A stretch of 64,000 nt of DNA from Rhodococcus opacus (GTDB lineage: Bacteria > Actinomycetota > Actinomycetes > Mycobacteriales > Mycobacteriaceae). Shown here in pieces: positions 11,273 to 18,954 of this stretch. The notes under the pieces were generated by a model that saw nothing but the letters and a program-made list of their open reading frames with translations, had not been told where the DNA came from and did no database searches. Within the stretch, counting starts at the first letter, position 1. Every line of letters begins with the position of its first letter. Both the position numbers and the translations under genes were made by a program. Where the stretch lies: contig NZ_JAAXPA010000030.1 in the NCBI RefSeq assembly GCF_012396235.1, forward strand, positions 1 to 64,000, given 5' to 3'.

Positions 11273-11770
11273 GTGAATGCGATCATGTGGATGGGCGTGG
11301 CCGGAATCGTGGGCACGGCCCTCTCACCGTGGATCACCGAACGGCTGCGCAGCAAGACTGCGCGCCGAGACCAACTCGTGAAACTGCGGCTCGCGATCTA
11401 CGCCGACCTGTTGCGAGCGACGGCCCGCCTCGCCGCAACCGCAACGACTTCGGCTGCATCGCACCCGAATGACGCGGACGAGATCGGCGGCGACGAGTTC
11501 GATTCCCTGCTCAGCCAGGCGCGGGTCGTGGCCAGCGATGACGTTTACCGACGACTCAACGAGCTGTCGCAGCTCACTGGGACGTTCAACCGGCACCTCG
11601 TGAAGACCGAGCCGCGCCCAGTCTTCCCCCACCGGCAACACCTGCACGATGGCGCAGTGAACGACCCGTTGCGCCTCCAGCATCGAAGAACACTGACCGA
11701 TATCGCGGGCGGTATCGCGGTGGCTCACGGGAAAGTCCAGGACGCGATCCGGCACGAGATGAATCGGTGA
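11273..11770 (+). CDS. Membrane-anchored protein of unknown function
   Basis: A 165-residue protein with GTG start, preceded by GGGAG eight bases upstream. A short N-terminal hydrophobic helix (NAIMWMGVAGIVGTALSP) is followed by a basic, helix-rich cytoplasmic-type domain (ERLRSKTARRDQLVKLRLAIY). This is the layout of small actinobacterial one-helix proteins of unknown role. It follows the aldehyde dehydrogenase by 70 bases and may be co-transcribed. No family is recognised. Confidence 0.6.
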   Translation: MNAIMWMGVAGIVGTALSPWITERLRSKTARRDQLVKLRLAIYADLLRATARLAATATTSAASHPNDADEIGGDEFDSLLSQARVVASDDVYRRLNELSQLTGTFNRHLVKTEPRPVFPHRQHLHDGAVNDPLRLQHRRTLTDIAGGIAVAHGKVQDAIRHEMNR

Positions 11771-11803
11771 CCGTCGATCGGATCCCACGTCGCTGTGTGG
11801 TCA

Positions 11804-12150
11804 TCAGGCCGCGAGCTCACGAGGACGAGCGAACACGTCCACCAGCGCACCGTTGCGCCACACCGTGATCTCGATCTGCCGGTCGATCGCATCCTCGACC
11901 ATCAACCGCTGGACGGCAGTCGTCGTCACGATCGGCTTGCCGTCGAATTCGACCATGATGTCCCCGCGCCGCAACCCCGCCTCGGCGGCCGGGCTTCCCG
12001 GCGAGACACCGGCCACCTGCAAACCAGTCTTCGACCCGATCCGCCCCTGCAGCTTCGGAGGCAGCGGACCTGCATGCCCGCGATCCCCAACCAGGCCCGA
12101 CGCACCCGCCCCGCCGATACCAGCGCGGCGATGATCTGCCTCGTCGCGAC
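11804..12150 (-). pseudogene. C-terminal remnant of an HtrA/S1C serine protease (PDZ part)
   Basis: Two minus-strand frames join into the end of an S1C trypsin-like protease. The upstream frame (about 12138-12067) reads RQIIAALVSAGRVRRAWLGI, the usual linker into the PDZ domain. The downstream frame (about 12066-11804) holds the PDZ core GVSPGSPAAEAGLRRGDIMV and ends VWRNGALVDVFARPRELAA. A frameshift near 12066 separates them, and the catalytic protease domain is missing. The 72-residue frame alone would be an isolated PDZ piece; I see no sign that it is used as a gene. Confidence 0.75.
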
Positions 12151-12426
12151 GGCCGGATGGTGGCCGTCACGCACCGAACCGGGCGCGGCCCCCGCCACGC
12201 GATCAAGGCTCTGCCGACACCATCAGAGACAGCGGATCGGATAGCGGAAGGCGCCGGCGCCCGTTGAGCGGTGCGGGCGGCGACGGCGGAGGCTCGCGCG
12301 TGCGAGGCGATCTGCCGCGTTGCCTCCGTAGGGACACCCACCGGCATTTCCGCCTCATGGCGGCCGGACGCTAGCGAAGTGGGAACCCGAGACGGATGAG
12401 CGATTCCTTCAGCCGATCCCGCCCGT

Positions 12427-13197
12427 TCAGCCGCGCCGCGGACGCGAGTCGGTCCAGAACCTTTCGATCCAGGAATGGTCGAGCTGCTGCGCCGAGTAGA
12501 AGGCGGCGATCCGCCCCTCGTAAGCGTCGACGTGGTCGCGCTGTGCGGGCAGGTCGTACTTCTCGTGGTGCAACACCGCCGCTCGGGGCAGCCGCGGTTT
12601 GATCTGGGCGTCGGCGTCCGGATGCGGATGTCCGACGACGAGCCCGAACACCGCGAACACGTGAGGAGGCAGGCCGAGTTCCGCCGCGACCTCCTCGGGG
12701 TTGTTGCGCAGCGCCCCGATGAACACCGTTCCCAGCCCGAGCGACTCCGCCGCGGTCACGGCGTTCTGCGCAGCCAGGGCTGCATCGATGAACCCGATAT
12801 AGGTGCTCTCGACGTCATCGGCTCCCTCGATCGGAGCGCCGCGGTCGCCGGCGAGCTGGCGGACTCGGGCGAAGTCGGCGAGCCAGACCAGCAGGACGGG
12901 GGCCTCGACGATGTGGGCCTGCTCGCCCGCGAGCGCGGCCAGACGAGCCTTGCTGTCGGGGTCGCGGACCGCGACGACACTCCATGCCTGGAGGTTCGAC
13001 GACGTGGCGGCCGACTGCGCAGCCGAAACGAGGACGTCGAGCGTCTCGTCGGTCAGCGGATCGGGTAGGTAGCGGCGAACCGAACGGTGCGAGTGCAGGG
13101 CTTCCAGAACCGGATTCCACTGCGCGGGCTCGGTGAGGGCGGGGTCCCAGTAGCGCTGCTGCAGCGCCGTGCGGGGTGCGATGTCTGCGATGGTCAC
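12427..13197 (-). CDS. Nitroreductase-family NAD(P)H:FMN oxidoreductase
   Basis: A 256-residue flavoprotein of the NfsA/FRP branch. HSHRSVRRYLPDPL near residue 35 is the FMN-phosphate-binding segment, SAATSSNLQAWSVVAVRD follows near 62, and the central ESLGLGTVFIGALRNNPEEV and FGLVVGHP motifs are typical. Such enzymes reduce nitro-compounds, quinones or flavins; the natural substrate is not predictable. It is divergent from the SDR gene at 13386, so 13198-13385 should hold both promoters. Confidence 0.88.
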   Translation of the reverse strand: MTIADIAPRTALQQRYWDPALTEPAQWNPVLEALHSHRSVRRYLPDPLTDETLDVLVSAAQSAATSSNLQAWSVVAVRDPDSKARLAALAGEQAHIVEAPVLLVWLADFARVRQLAGDRGAPIEGADDVESTYIGFIDAALAAQNAVTAAESLGLGTVFIGALRNNPEEVAAELGLPPHVFAVFGLVVGHPHPDADAQIKPRLPRAAVLHHEKYDLPAQRDHVDAYEGRIAAFYSAQQLDHSWIERFWTDSRPRRG

Positions 13198-13385
13198 CCG
13201 GGACAGGAAAGCCGACCGCCGTCCCCCACTCCAGTGTTAGGCGCACCGTGATTCCTGAGATCCTCCGCGACCCCGTCGACAACCGCGAACGGAACGCGTG
13301 AACAGCCACAGCGAGGCCGCCGATAGGCGACAATTCGGGGGCTGCCGACAGCTGTCCGGGAACTACGTTATGAAAGGGAGTGGTC

Positions 13386-14126
13386 GTGACTGAACGGGTC
13401 ATCGTGGTGACGGGTGCCGGATCGGGAATCGGGCGGTCCATGGCGACCGGACTACTCGATGCCGGACATCACGTGGTGCTGTCGGGACGGGCGCAAGACA
13501 AGTTGGACGAGACAGCGGACGGTCACGAACACGCGCTCGTGGTGCCGGCCGACGTCTCGTCGCCACAGTCGGTGCACAGCCTCTTCGCCGTCGTGGCCGA
13601 ACGGTTCGGCCGTGTGGACGTACTCGTCAACAATGCGGGCACCTTCGGCCCTTCCGGCGCGGTGGACGAGATCGACCCGGAAGACTGGGACCGGACGGTG
13701 GCCACAAATCTCACTGGGGTCTTCCTCTGCTCACGCGAGGCCGTGCGAATGATGAAGACGCAAACACCCCGCGGCGGACGCATCATCAACAACGGCTCAC
13801 TGTCCGCGCACACGCCACGACCCGCGAGCGTCGCCTACACGGCAACCAAACACGGGGTGTCGGGGTTGACCAAGTCGATCGCGCTCGACGGGCGCGACCA
13901 CGACATCTGCTGCACCCAGATCGACATCGGGAACGCCGCAACCGCCATGACGGCCGGCATCGGCCAGTCCGCCCGCCAACCGGACGGATCGATGCGAGCG
14001 GAACCCACCTTCGACCCGCGGTACGTCGCGGACGCGGTGACCCGACTGGTGGAACTCCCCCTGGACGTCACCGTGCCGACGTTGACGATCATGGCCGCCG
14101 GGATGCCGTACATCGGCCGCGGCTGA
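13386..14126 (+). CDS. Short-chain dehydrogenase/reductase
   Basis: A 246-residue Rossmann-fold oxidoreductase. It has the nucleotide-binding motif TGAGSGIG (9-16), NNAG (82-85), catalytic Ser138, and Tyr151/Lys155 in YTATK. Two GTG starts are possible (13380 and 13386); 13386 is chosen because AAAGGGA lies at a proper distance from it, while 13380 touches the ribosome-binding site. The substrate is unknown. It stands divergent from the nitroreductase gene. Confidence 0.9.
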   Translation: MTERVIVVTGAGSGIGRSMATGLLDAGHHVVLSGRAQDKLDETADGHEHALVVPADVSSPQSVHSLFAVVAERFGRVDVLVNNAGTFGPSGAVDEIDPEDWDRTVATNLTGVFLCSREAVRMMKTQTPRGGRIINNGSLSAHTPRPASVAYTATKHGVSGLTKSIALDGRDHDICCTQIDIGNAATAMTAGIGQSARQPDGSMRAEPTFDPRYVADAVTRLVELPLDVTVPTLTIMAAGMPYIGRG

Positions 14127-14429
14127 CCGCGCGGACGGTCAGCGACGCTGGTCTGCCCAGTCGAGGTGCGACAACTGCTGACCTCGCCGAGTACCGGCCA
14201 TCAGTGGGATAATCCACGTAGGAGAATCGTCCACTCCGAAGACGATGCCGCTGCAAAAACGTCGACCCCGGCCCAGGGCCTCAGGACCGCCCGAGTGCGC
14301 CGGGGTCGGCCCAAAGAGGACGGGTGTGGTCGTGCGGCAACCGACGGCGTGCGGACCACACCGGAACCCACAACCGACGTGGAGCTCCGATTTCTTGTCG
14401 CTTTTCTCTGACGTGCGGTAACAAGTCGG
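14127..14429. other. Gap where the 5' part of sigD is missing
   Basis: No gene is supported here. In an intact SigD/RsdA locus the first two thirds of the sigma gene would lie here; no recognisable region-2 sequence is found in any frame, so that part is deleted or replaced. Confidence 0.45.
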
Positions 14430-14663
14430 AGCCCGTCACCGACGTAGTAGATGTCGTAGTCAACGATGACGGACCCGAACAGCGGGCGCTGGACTCGAAA
14501 GGCGAGCAGGCAGATGAACGAACTGCTGAGCACGCTGCCGGAAGAGCACCGGGAGATTTTGATCCTCCGCCTCGTGGTCGGTATGTCAGCCGAGGAAACG
14601 GCCCCGGCCGTGGGTAGTACCAGTTCCGCGGGGGTGACGAGGGCAGGTGAGAGGTTTGGCTAG
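14430..14663 (+). pseudogene. Truncated, frameshifted SigD-type sigma factor (region 4 only)
   Basis: The plus strand reads PVTDVVDVVVNDDGPEQRAL in one frame, then continues in another as MNELLSTLPEEHREILILRL with VVGMSAEETAPAVGST. This matches the linker and region 4 of actinobacterial SigD (Rv3414c-like). A frameshift near 14498 separates the two parts, region 2 is absent, and the C-terminal end has drifted (SSAGVTRAG instead of the expected recognition-helix sequence). A working sigma factor is therefore unlikely. It is immediately followed, with overlap, by the anti-sigma gene, as in intact loci. Confidence 0.8.
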
Positions 14664-15699
14664 GAGCAAGCGCAACGGCAATCCCGATGCCGATCTCCCA
14701 GGAGACGACGCACCGGTGGACGTCGCGGCAGTGCGCCGCGACGACGCTTTGATCGACGCGATCGCCGGTGGCGGTCCTGTCGCGACGGATTCGCCGGAGC
14801 AGTACGAGCTCGCGCTTCTGCTGACCAATTGGCGCGCCGACATCGTGGCGACGCCGATGCCGACCGGGCCGCTGCTCGACGACGTGATCGCGGCGATCGA
14901 CGCCTCGGACGCCCGTTCCGCACGCAGCGCTGCCCGCGGCAAGCTCCGCTTGTTGCGACCCATCGCCGGCGCTGCCGCCGCGATCGCGGTCGTCATAGGT
15001 GGCGTCACCATCTTCTCGTACAACGCCGCACCCGGCGATCCGCTGTGGAGCGTCAAGTCGGTCGTGTTCAGCCAGCAGGCCGATTCGACCGTCGCGCAGA
15101 TCGACACCACGTCGCAGCTGCAGGAGGCCGAGCGGCTGATCGCCGCGGGCGACGCGGAGGCGGCGAAGAACCTGCTCGAGGGCGCCGCAGACCGTTCCGG
15201 CGGGGTACGCGACGCCGACCTGCGCAACGAACTCGACGTGTGGCGTGCGAAGCTCGCCGCGGAGGTCGAGAAGATCGCTCCCACCACGCCGCCCGCGACG
15301 ACGACGCCCGGTACCACCACCACCGACGCGCCGACACAGACCACCGAACTGCCGGCCATCGTGCCGGGGACACCCGGTTCCACGACCGCGCCGGGAGTCG
15401 AGCAGTTGCCGGGAACCCTGCCCACGGATCTGCAGCTTCCCGGACTGCCGCCCACTTCACTGCCGCCGCTACCCACGACGACGCTGACGCTCCCGCCCGA
15501 GACCTTGCCGTCCACCAGCCCTGAACCCACCATCACGATGGTCCCGCCTCCGCAGCCGCCCCTGCCTGTCCCTTCCGACAACCCGACCACCCAACCGCCC
15601 CCGCCGTCGGACAACCCGACCACCCAACCACCCACCCAGCAGCCACCGCCGCCGGAGCCTTCCTCGGCACCGCTCCCGCCGCCAGGCCCGACCAGCTGA
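14647..15699 (+). CDS. rsdA: RsdA-like anti-sigma-D factor
   Basis: A 350-residue single-pass membrane protein. The N-terminal cytoplasmic part has the RsdA sigma-binding segment (DVAAVRRDDALIDAIAGGG, about residues 25-43). A membrane helix spans about 104-124 (LRPIAGAAAAIAVVIGGVTI). The extracytoplasmic part ends in a long Pro/Thr-rich tail. In M. tuberculosis RsdA holds SigD inactive until ClpXP-type proteolysis frees it. GTG at 14647 is taken as start; TTG at 14656 is an alternative. Its cognate sigma gene just upstream is broken, so this anti-sigma factor may act on a sigma factor encoded elsewhere or have no target. Confidence 0.82.
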   Translation: MRGLARSKRNGNPDADLPGDDAPVDVAAVRRDDALIDAIAGGGPVATDSPEQYELALLLTNWRADIVATPMPTGPLLDDVIAAIDASDARSARSAARGKLRLLRPIAGAAAAIAVVIGGVTIFSYNAAPGDPLWSVKSVVFSQQADSTVAQIDTTSQLQEAERLIAAGDAEAAKNLLEGAADRSGGVRDADLRNELDVWRAKLAAEVEKIAPTTPPATTTPGTTTTDAPTQTTELPAIVPGTPGSTTAPGVEQLPGTLPTDLQLPGLPPTSLPPLPTTTLTLPPETLPSTSPEPTITMVPPPQPPLPVPSDNPTTQPPPPSDNPTTQPPTQQPPPPEPSSAPLPPPGPTS

Positions 15700-16010
15700 G
15701 AATTCGGCGGCCATACCGCAACGGCACAATCGCCCCACTACGGATCATCGTCACCATGAACGACACAGCTATGCAGCTGGGCATGCTCCCCGCTCGCACC
15801 CGGAAGCACCGAAGAAAACGTCATGGTCGGCATGCACAAACTCAGATCCCGCTTCACCCGCTCCTGAACACGGCACACCCCCTCAGCCCCGGGACGTGTC
15901 GACTTCCCCGGGCAGAGCTGTCACCACGACCGCATTTCTTGCCGAAGTGCTATCGAGCGGGCCGCCCTACACGACACAGCTCAGTCATTCACAACAGATG
16001 GAGTGATCGC
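15700..16010. other. Gene-free stretch
   Basis: Nothing assignable between the rsdA-like gene and the coupled small genes at 16011. A longer frame runs through from 15756 into the first small gene, but its upstream part is His/Pro/Arg-rich with no start signal. Confidence 0.4.
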
Positions 16011-16124
16011 ATGACCGAGGTCGACCAACCGACAGCCCGCGTGCAGCAGCAGCTCGGCCGTCTGACCGACGAGCAGCCGCCCCTCACCAACGCCGCCGCG
16101 GTGCTCTGGGACGTGATCGTGTGA
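16011..16124 (+). CDS. 37-residue peptide, first of a coupled pair
   Basis: A short frame beginning MTEVDQPTARVQQQLGR and ending AAVLWDVIV, with a GATGGAG purine run eight bases before the ATG. Its stop codon overlaps the start of the next gene in the sequence GTGA, the classic arrangement for translational coupling. The sequence matches no family I recognise. The coupling is the main support for calling it a gene. Confidence 0.45.
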   Translation: MTEVDQPTARVQQQLGRLTDEQPPLTNAAAVLWDVIV

Positions 16125-16393
16125 GCACGCCCGCTGATCTCGACGAGCAGGTAACCGAGGTCCGGGATGCACTGCACGCTCTCCGTCGAACCCTCCTCGA
16201 CCTCGAGCGCACCTACGCAGACCTCGATGCGAACACGCTCGACGTGGACGCACTCGGCGACCCGACCACCGCACCGGAAGCGTTGGAGAGCGCCGTCGAC
16301 GCCCTCCGCGCCGCTCAGGACACACTCGGAATCGCTGACGCCGACCTCGATGTAGCGAAGCGACACACCTCACGGTTGAAAACGCGCGAATGA
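16121..16393 (+). CDS. Small acidic helical protein, second of a coupled pair
   Basis: A 90-residue protein, strongly acidic, with heptad-like Leu/Ala spacing (RDALHALRRTLLDLERTYAD), so a coiled coil is likely for residues 8-45 and again near 57-75. GTG start overlaps the previous stop. No signal peptide or membrane helix is seen. The plain composition and coupling suggest a real gene; a partner or scaffold role with the 37-residue peptide is possible but unproven. Confidence 0.5.
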   Translation: MSTPADLDEQVTEVRDALHALRRTLLDLERTYADLDANTLDVDALGDPTTAPEALESAVDALRAAQDTLGIADADLDVAKRHTSRLKTRE

Positions 16394-16820
16394 CCGCGGC
16401 CACCGGCGGTGTGCCCCCGGTCGACACGCCGCCACCCGGGTAGGCGCACCGCAGACGTCGGTGCAGCCGAGCGCCTCCGCGGCTGCGGCGAGACGGCGTT
16501 GCAGGCCGGGATGCGCGAGCGGTTTCGACGTGGCCGGCCGGTACCGACGCCGGTACAGCAGCCCATCGAGCCCGGGATGTGCGGCCGCAATGGTGCGGGC
16601 CTACCGCTGGGTGATGCTGTGGTGGGAACGTTCGTCGACGGCCGGAGGGTGTGGGAGCCTTCGCGCCACTTACACTGCTTCCCATTCCATTTGGGCGATC
16701 ACATCTCGCGCGGACTCGACGTCGCCGCCACTGGTGAGCCAATCGATGACCGACACTGGGCTCCCCGCCGAGGAGTCGACCCGGACCGAGGTGTGCTTCG
16801 AGTTGTCGTTCGAGAGTGCG
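16373..16820 (-). pseudogene. Remnant of a two-gene unit with a RES-domain-like protein
   Basis: On the minus strand an open frame ending TAA at 16670 reads WLTSGGDVESARDVIAQMEW plus EAV at its end. Immediately after the stop, GTG at 16669 opens MARRLPHPPAVDERSHHSIT and hits TAG at 16601-16603. The same frame then continues ARTIAAAHPGLDGLLYRRRY. The order and the ITQR-(W)-ART...DGLLYR pattern resemble RES-domain toxins with an upstream partner gene. The RES fold is mostly missing, and the TAG fits a changed Trp codon. The family call is tentative. Confidence 0.4.
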
Positions 16821-16821
16821 G

Positions 16822-17139
16822 CTATCGGTCGAAGGCGGCGGTCGCGGCAGCGGCGACCGCTGTAGCCGTGAGGAGTAGAGCTACCAGCAAGGCATGGTGT
16901 CGGGTCATACCGTGACTCCCCCGCTGCAGCGAACGGCCTCGTCTGTGGCTGATGTGCGTGATCACGAGTAGCAGCACCGCCATCGGTACCAAGGTGAGCG
17001 ATGCAGCGCGGTCACCATGGGCGGTGGGAATGTGGAGGAGCGCCACCGTCGTCGCGGCGGCGGAGAGTGTGGTTCTCCGCCAGGCCAGCGCGGTGCGGTC
17101 TGGTTGTAGTCCCGGATCCCGGTCAACGGACCCGATCAC
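16822..17139 (-). CDS. DUF202 membrane protein (second of a pair)
   Basis: A 105-residue membrane protein. LQPDRTALAWRRTTLSAAAT near residue 12 is the DUF202 signature (ERT.LAW.R), followed by three hydrophobic segments at about 25-40, 48-65 and 83-100. The GTG start at 17139 overlaps the stop of the preceding DUF202 gene in GTGA, indicating coupling. Paired DUF202 genes are common in actinobacteria; their function is unknown. Confidence 0.82.
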   Translation of the reverse strand: MIGSVDRDPGLQPDRTALAWRRTTLSAAATTVALLHIPTAHGDRAASLTLVPMAVLLLVITHISHRRGRSLQRGSHGMTRHHALLVALLLTATAVAAAATAAFDR

Positions 17140-17504
17140 GACCACAATGCCGCTCCGGCGGCGAGGAGCGTGAGGATCCCCAATCCGAGAGCGAGAGCGG
17201 GCACGAGGACGGAGCCCGGAAGTGGCAGGTTTCGCCTGATGGCCGACTGCGCGGCCTTCCAGCGCAGATACGCGCCGGAGGCGAGGACGGTGGCCAGCCC
17301 GAAACACACCATCGTGATCGTCATCTGCAGTGCCCACGAGGGCAACGCAAGTAACTGGTGGGCAGCCACACCTGCCACCAGGAGCGCCATCGCGGTGCGG
17401 ATCCATGCCAGGTAGGTGCGTTCGTTAGCCAGCGTGTACCGGTAGTCCGGTTCCTCATCCGCCGAACTTGAGTCCGCTGGTGGACGGGAGGTCAGAATGC
17501 CCAT
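17136..17504 (-). CDS. DUF202/YidH-family membrane protein
   Basis: A 122-residue membrane protein starting MGILTSRPPADSSSADEEPD. The motif YTLANERTYLAWIRTAMALL near residue 25 is the family signature, and three hydrophobic helices follow. The start lies 13 bases inside the end of the alkyl-sulfatase gene, so the sulfatase and both DUF202 genes form one overlapping minus-strand operon. A longer frame to 17588 is discounted because it lacks a start signal. Confidence 0.85.
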   Translation of the reverse strand: MGILTSRPPADSSSADEEPDYRYTLANERTYLAWIRTAMALLVAGVAAHQLLALPSWALQMTITMVCFGLATVLASGAYLRWKAAQSAIRRNLPLPGSVLVPALALGLGILTLLAAGAALWS

Positions 17505-18811
17505 CGCGCGCGGCCGGCCGTTTTGGCTTTCAGTTCGGTCGCGTGGTCGCTGCCGTCGAGGAAGGCCCGCGATTCCGCCACTGCCCATCCGTAGACGCCT
17601 TTCGCCATAGTGGAAGTGGCGCCTTGTTCCAGCTGGCCGAAGACGTCGACGCGGACCTGATGCGAGTCGCGGTTCTGCGGATCGGCATCGGTGGCCATCT
17701 GGGCGAAGTGTCCCGCCAGCCGGTGTTCGCCTCGTGCCAGTAGGGCGCGCGCCCGCTCGGCCAGTTGGGCGGCGCCGCCGCCGAGGTCCGCGATCTCACG
17801 GGCGAGGTCGGCGCGGGGGGCGGACTTGAGGTTGGCGGGGTTGCCGTCGTACCAGCCGCCGTAGAGGCGCCAGACGTTGCGAATGACGAATTCCGGTTCG
17901 TCGTAGGAGGGGGCGAGGTAGGGCTTGCGGAGGAGTTCCGCGGGGGCGGTGACGCTGTGCACGACCTCGTCGAGGGTCGCTCCGGCGTTCATCATCTCGA
18001 GGGTGCGGCCATGCAGGATTTCCAGGAGTTCGGCGGCGTCGGTGAGGGTGGTGCGGATTCGGTCGGCGCCGAGGACGGGGAGCCCGTGTCCGGGGAGGAG
18101 GATTTCGGCGCCCAGGTCGCCCATCCACCGCAGGGTTCGGGCCCATTCGTGTGCGAAGCGTTGCACCTTCTGCGGGTTTCCGGCATTGGGGCTGGCCCAG
18201 ATGAAGAAATCACCACAGCACAGGATCTTGCGGTCGGGGATCCAGGCGATCGTGGCGTCATCGGTCTCACCGCGGGCGTGATGAAGTTGCACCTGCAGGT
18301 CGTCGACCGTGAGGTCGGTCTGGTCCGTGAAGGTGACGTCGGGGTACCGGTATTCGGCCGGCCACATAAGGTTCGGTGCCTGGAATTGGCGTTGGTTGAT
18401 GATGCCGTTGTAGCCGCGGGTTTTCTTGTAGCGGTCGAACCGGCTGATTACGTTTTCGTGTGCGAGGACCGTGGGGCGGGTCCAGCCGCGCTCGCGCGCT
18501 TCCGTGTCGAAGGGGTCCATGCCGAAGACGTGGTCGACGTGTCCGTGCGAGTAGACGGCCGTGTGTACCGGTTGCTCGGAGATTTGTCGGGTGGCTGCGA
18601 GCAGGTCTTCGGCGGTGCGGCGGTCGCCGGTGTCGTACACGAAAAGGCCAGTATTGGTGGGAAATACGTAGACGTTGCCGAAAGCCGGCCACATGTAGGC
18701 GCCTTCCGCGATGTAGTGCATTCCCTCCTTCCGGAGGTCTCCGTGGTGGTAGGCGTTCTGGTTGGCTTCGCCCTTCCAGACCTTGTCGGCGTAGTCGATG
18801 ATGTCCGTCAT
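17492..18811 (-). CDS. Alkyl-sulfatase-type metallo-beta-lactamase-fold hydrolase
   Basis: A 439-residue zinc hydrolase. The metal-binding motif is SHGHVDH (His89, His91, Asp93, His94). The second half carries the alkyl-sulfatase dimerisation domain, with PYLAPSYDEPEFVIRNVWRL then YGGWYDGNPANL near residues 295-325. No C-terminal SCP2-like domain is present. The family hydrolyses alkyl sulfate esters such as dodecyl sulfate; similar proteins act on linear ester or other substrates, so the exact substrate is open. A GAGGAG site fixes the start. A TGTGA-N4-TCACA palindrome lies about 120 bases upstream, shared with the PucR/CoA-transferase promoter region. Confidence 0.85.
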   Translation of the reverse strand: MTDIIDYADKVWKGEANQNAYHHGDLRKEGMHYIAEGAYMWPAFGNVYVFPTNTGLFVYDTGDRRTAEDLLAATRQISEQPVHTAVYSHGHVDHVFGMDPFDTEARERGWTRPTVLAHENVISRFDRYKKTRGYNGIINQRQFQAPNLMWPAEYRYPDVTFTDQTDLTVDDLQVQLHHARGETDDATIAWIPDRKILCCGDFFIWASPNAGNPQKVQRFAHEWARTLRWMGDLGAEILLPGHGLPVLGADRIRTTLTDAAELLEILHGRTLEMMNAGATLDEVVHSVTAPAELLRKPYLAPSYDEPEFVIRNVWRLYGGWYDGNPANLKSAPRADLAREIADLGGGAAQLAERARALLARGEHRLAGHFAQMATDADPQNRDSHQVRVDVFGQLEQGATSTMAKGVYGWAVAESRAFLDGSDHATELKAKTAGRARWAF

Positions 18812-18930
18812 GTGGCGCTCTCCTCGGCTTGGCTGTCGGACCGCGACGCTGCGTTGTCCCGTGCGCCTCATTCTGTGCACCGGCCATCCGCCGAACAATC
18901 GTCTGTGCGCACACCCCTGCCGGCCCCGGT

Positions 18931-18946
18931 CTGTGACCGATCACAG
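18931..18946. promoter_or_regulatory. Palindromic operator candidate upstream of the alkyl sulfatase
   Basis: CTGTGA-CCGA-TCACAG is a perfect 6-bp-arm palindrome, 120 bases upstream of the sulfatase start and just after the PucR-type gene's stop. The core TGTGA-N4-TCACA is identical in architecture to the site at 20205-20220. Confidence 0.55.
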
Positions 18947-18954
18947 ATTCACTT

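Noticed and set aside
15300-15699. Pro/Thr-rich repeat tract considered as a separate repeat element or CRISPR-like array
   Set aside because: It is the coding sequence of the extracytoplasmic tail of the RsdA-like protein; repeats are short and irregular.
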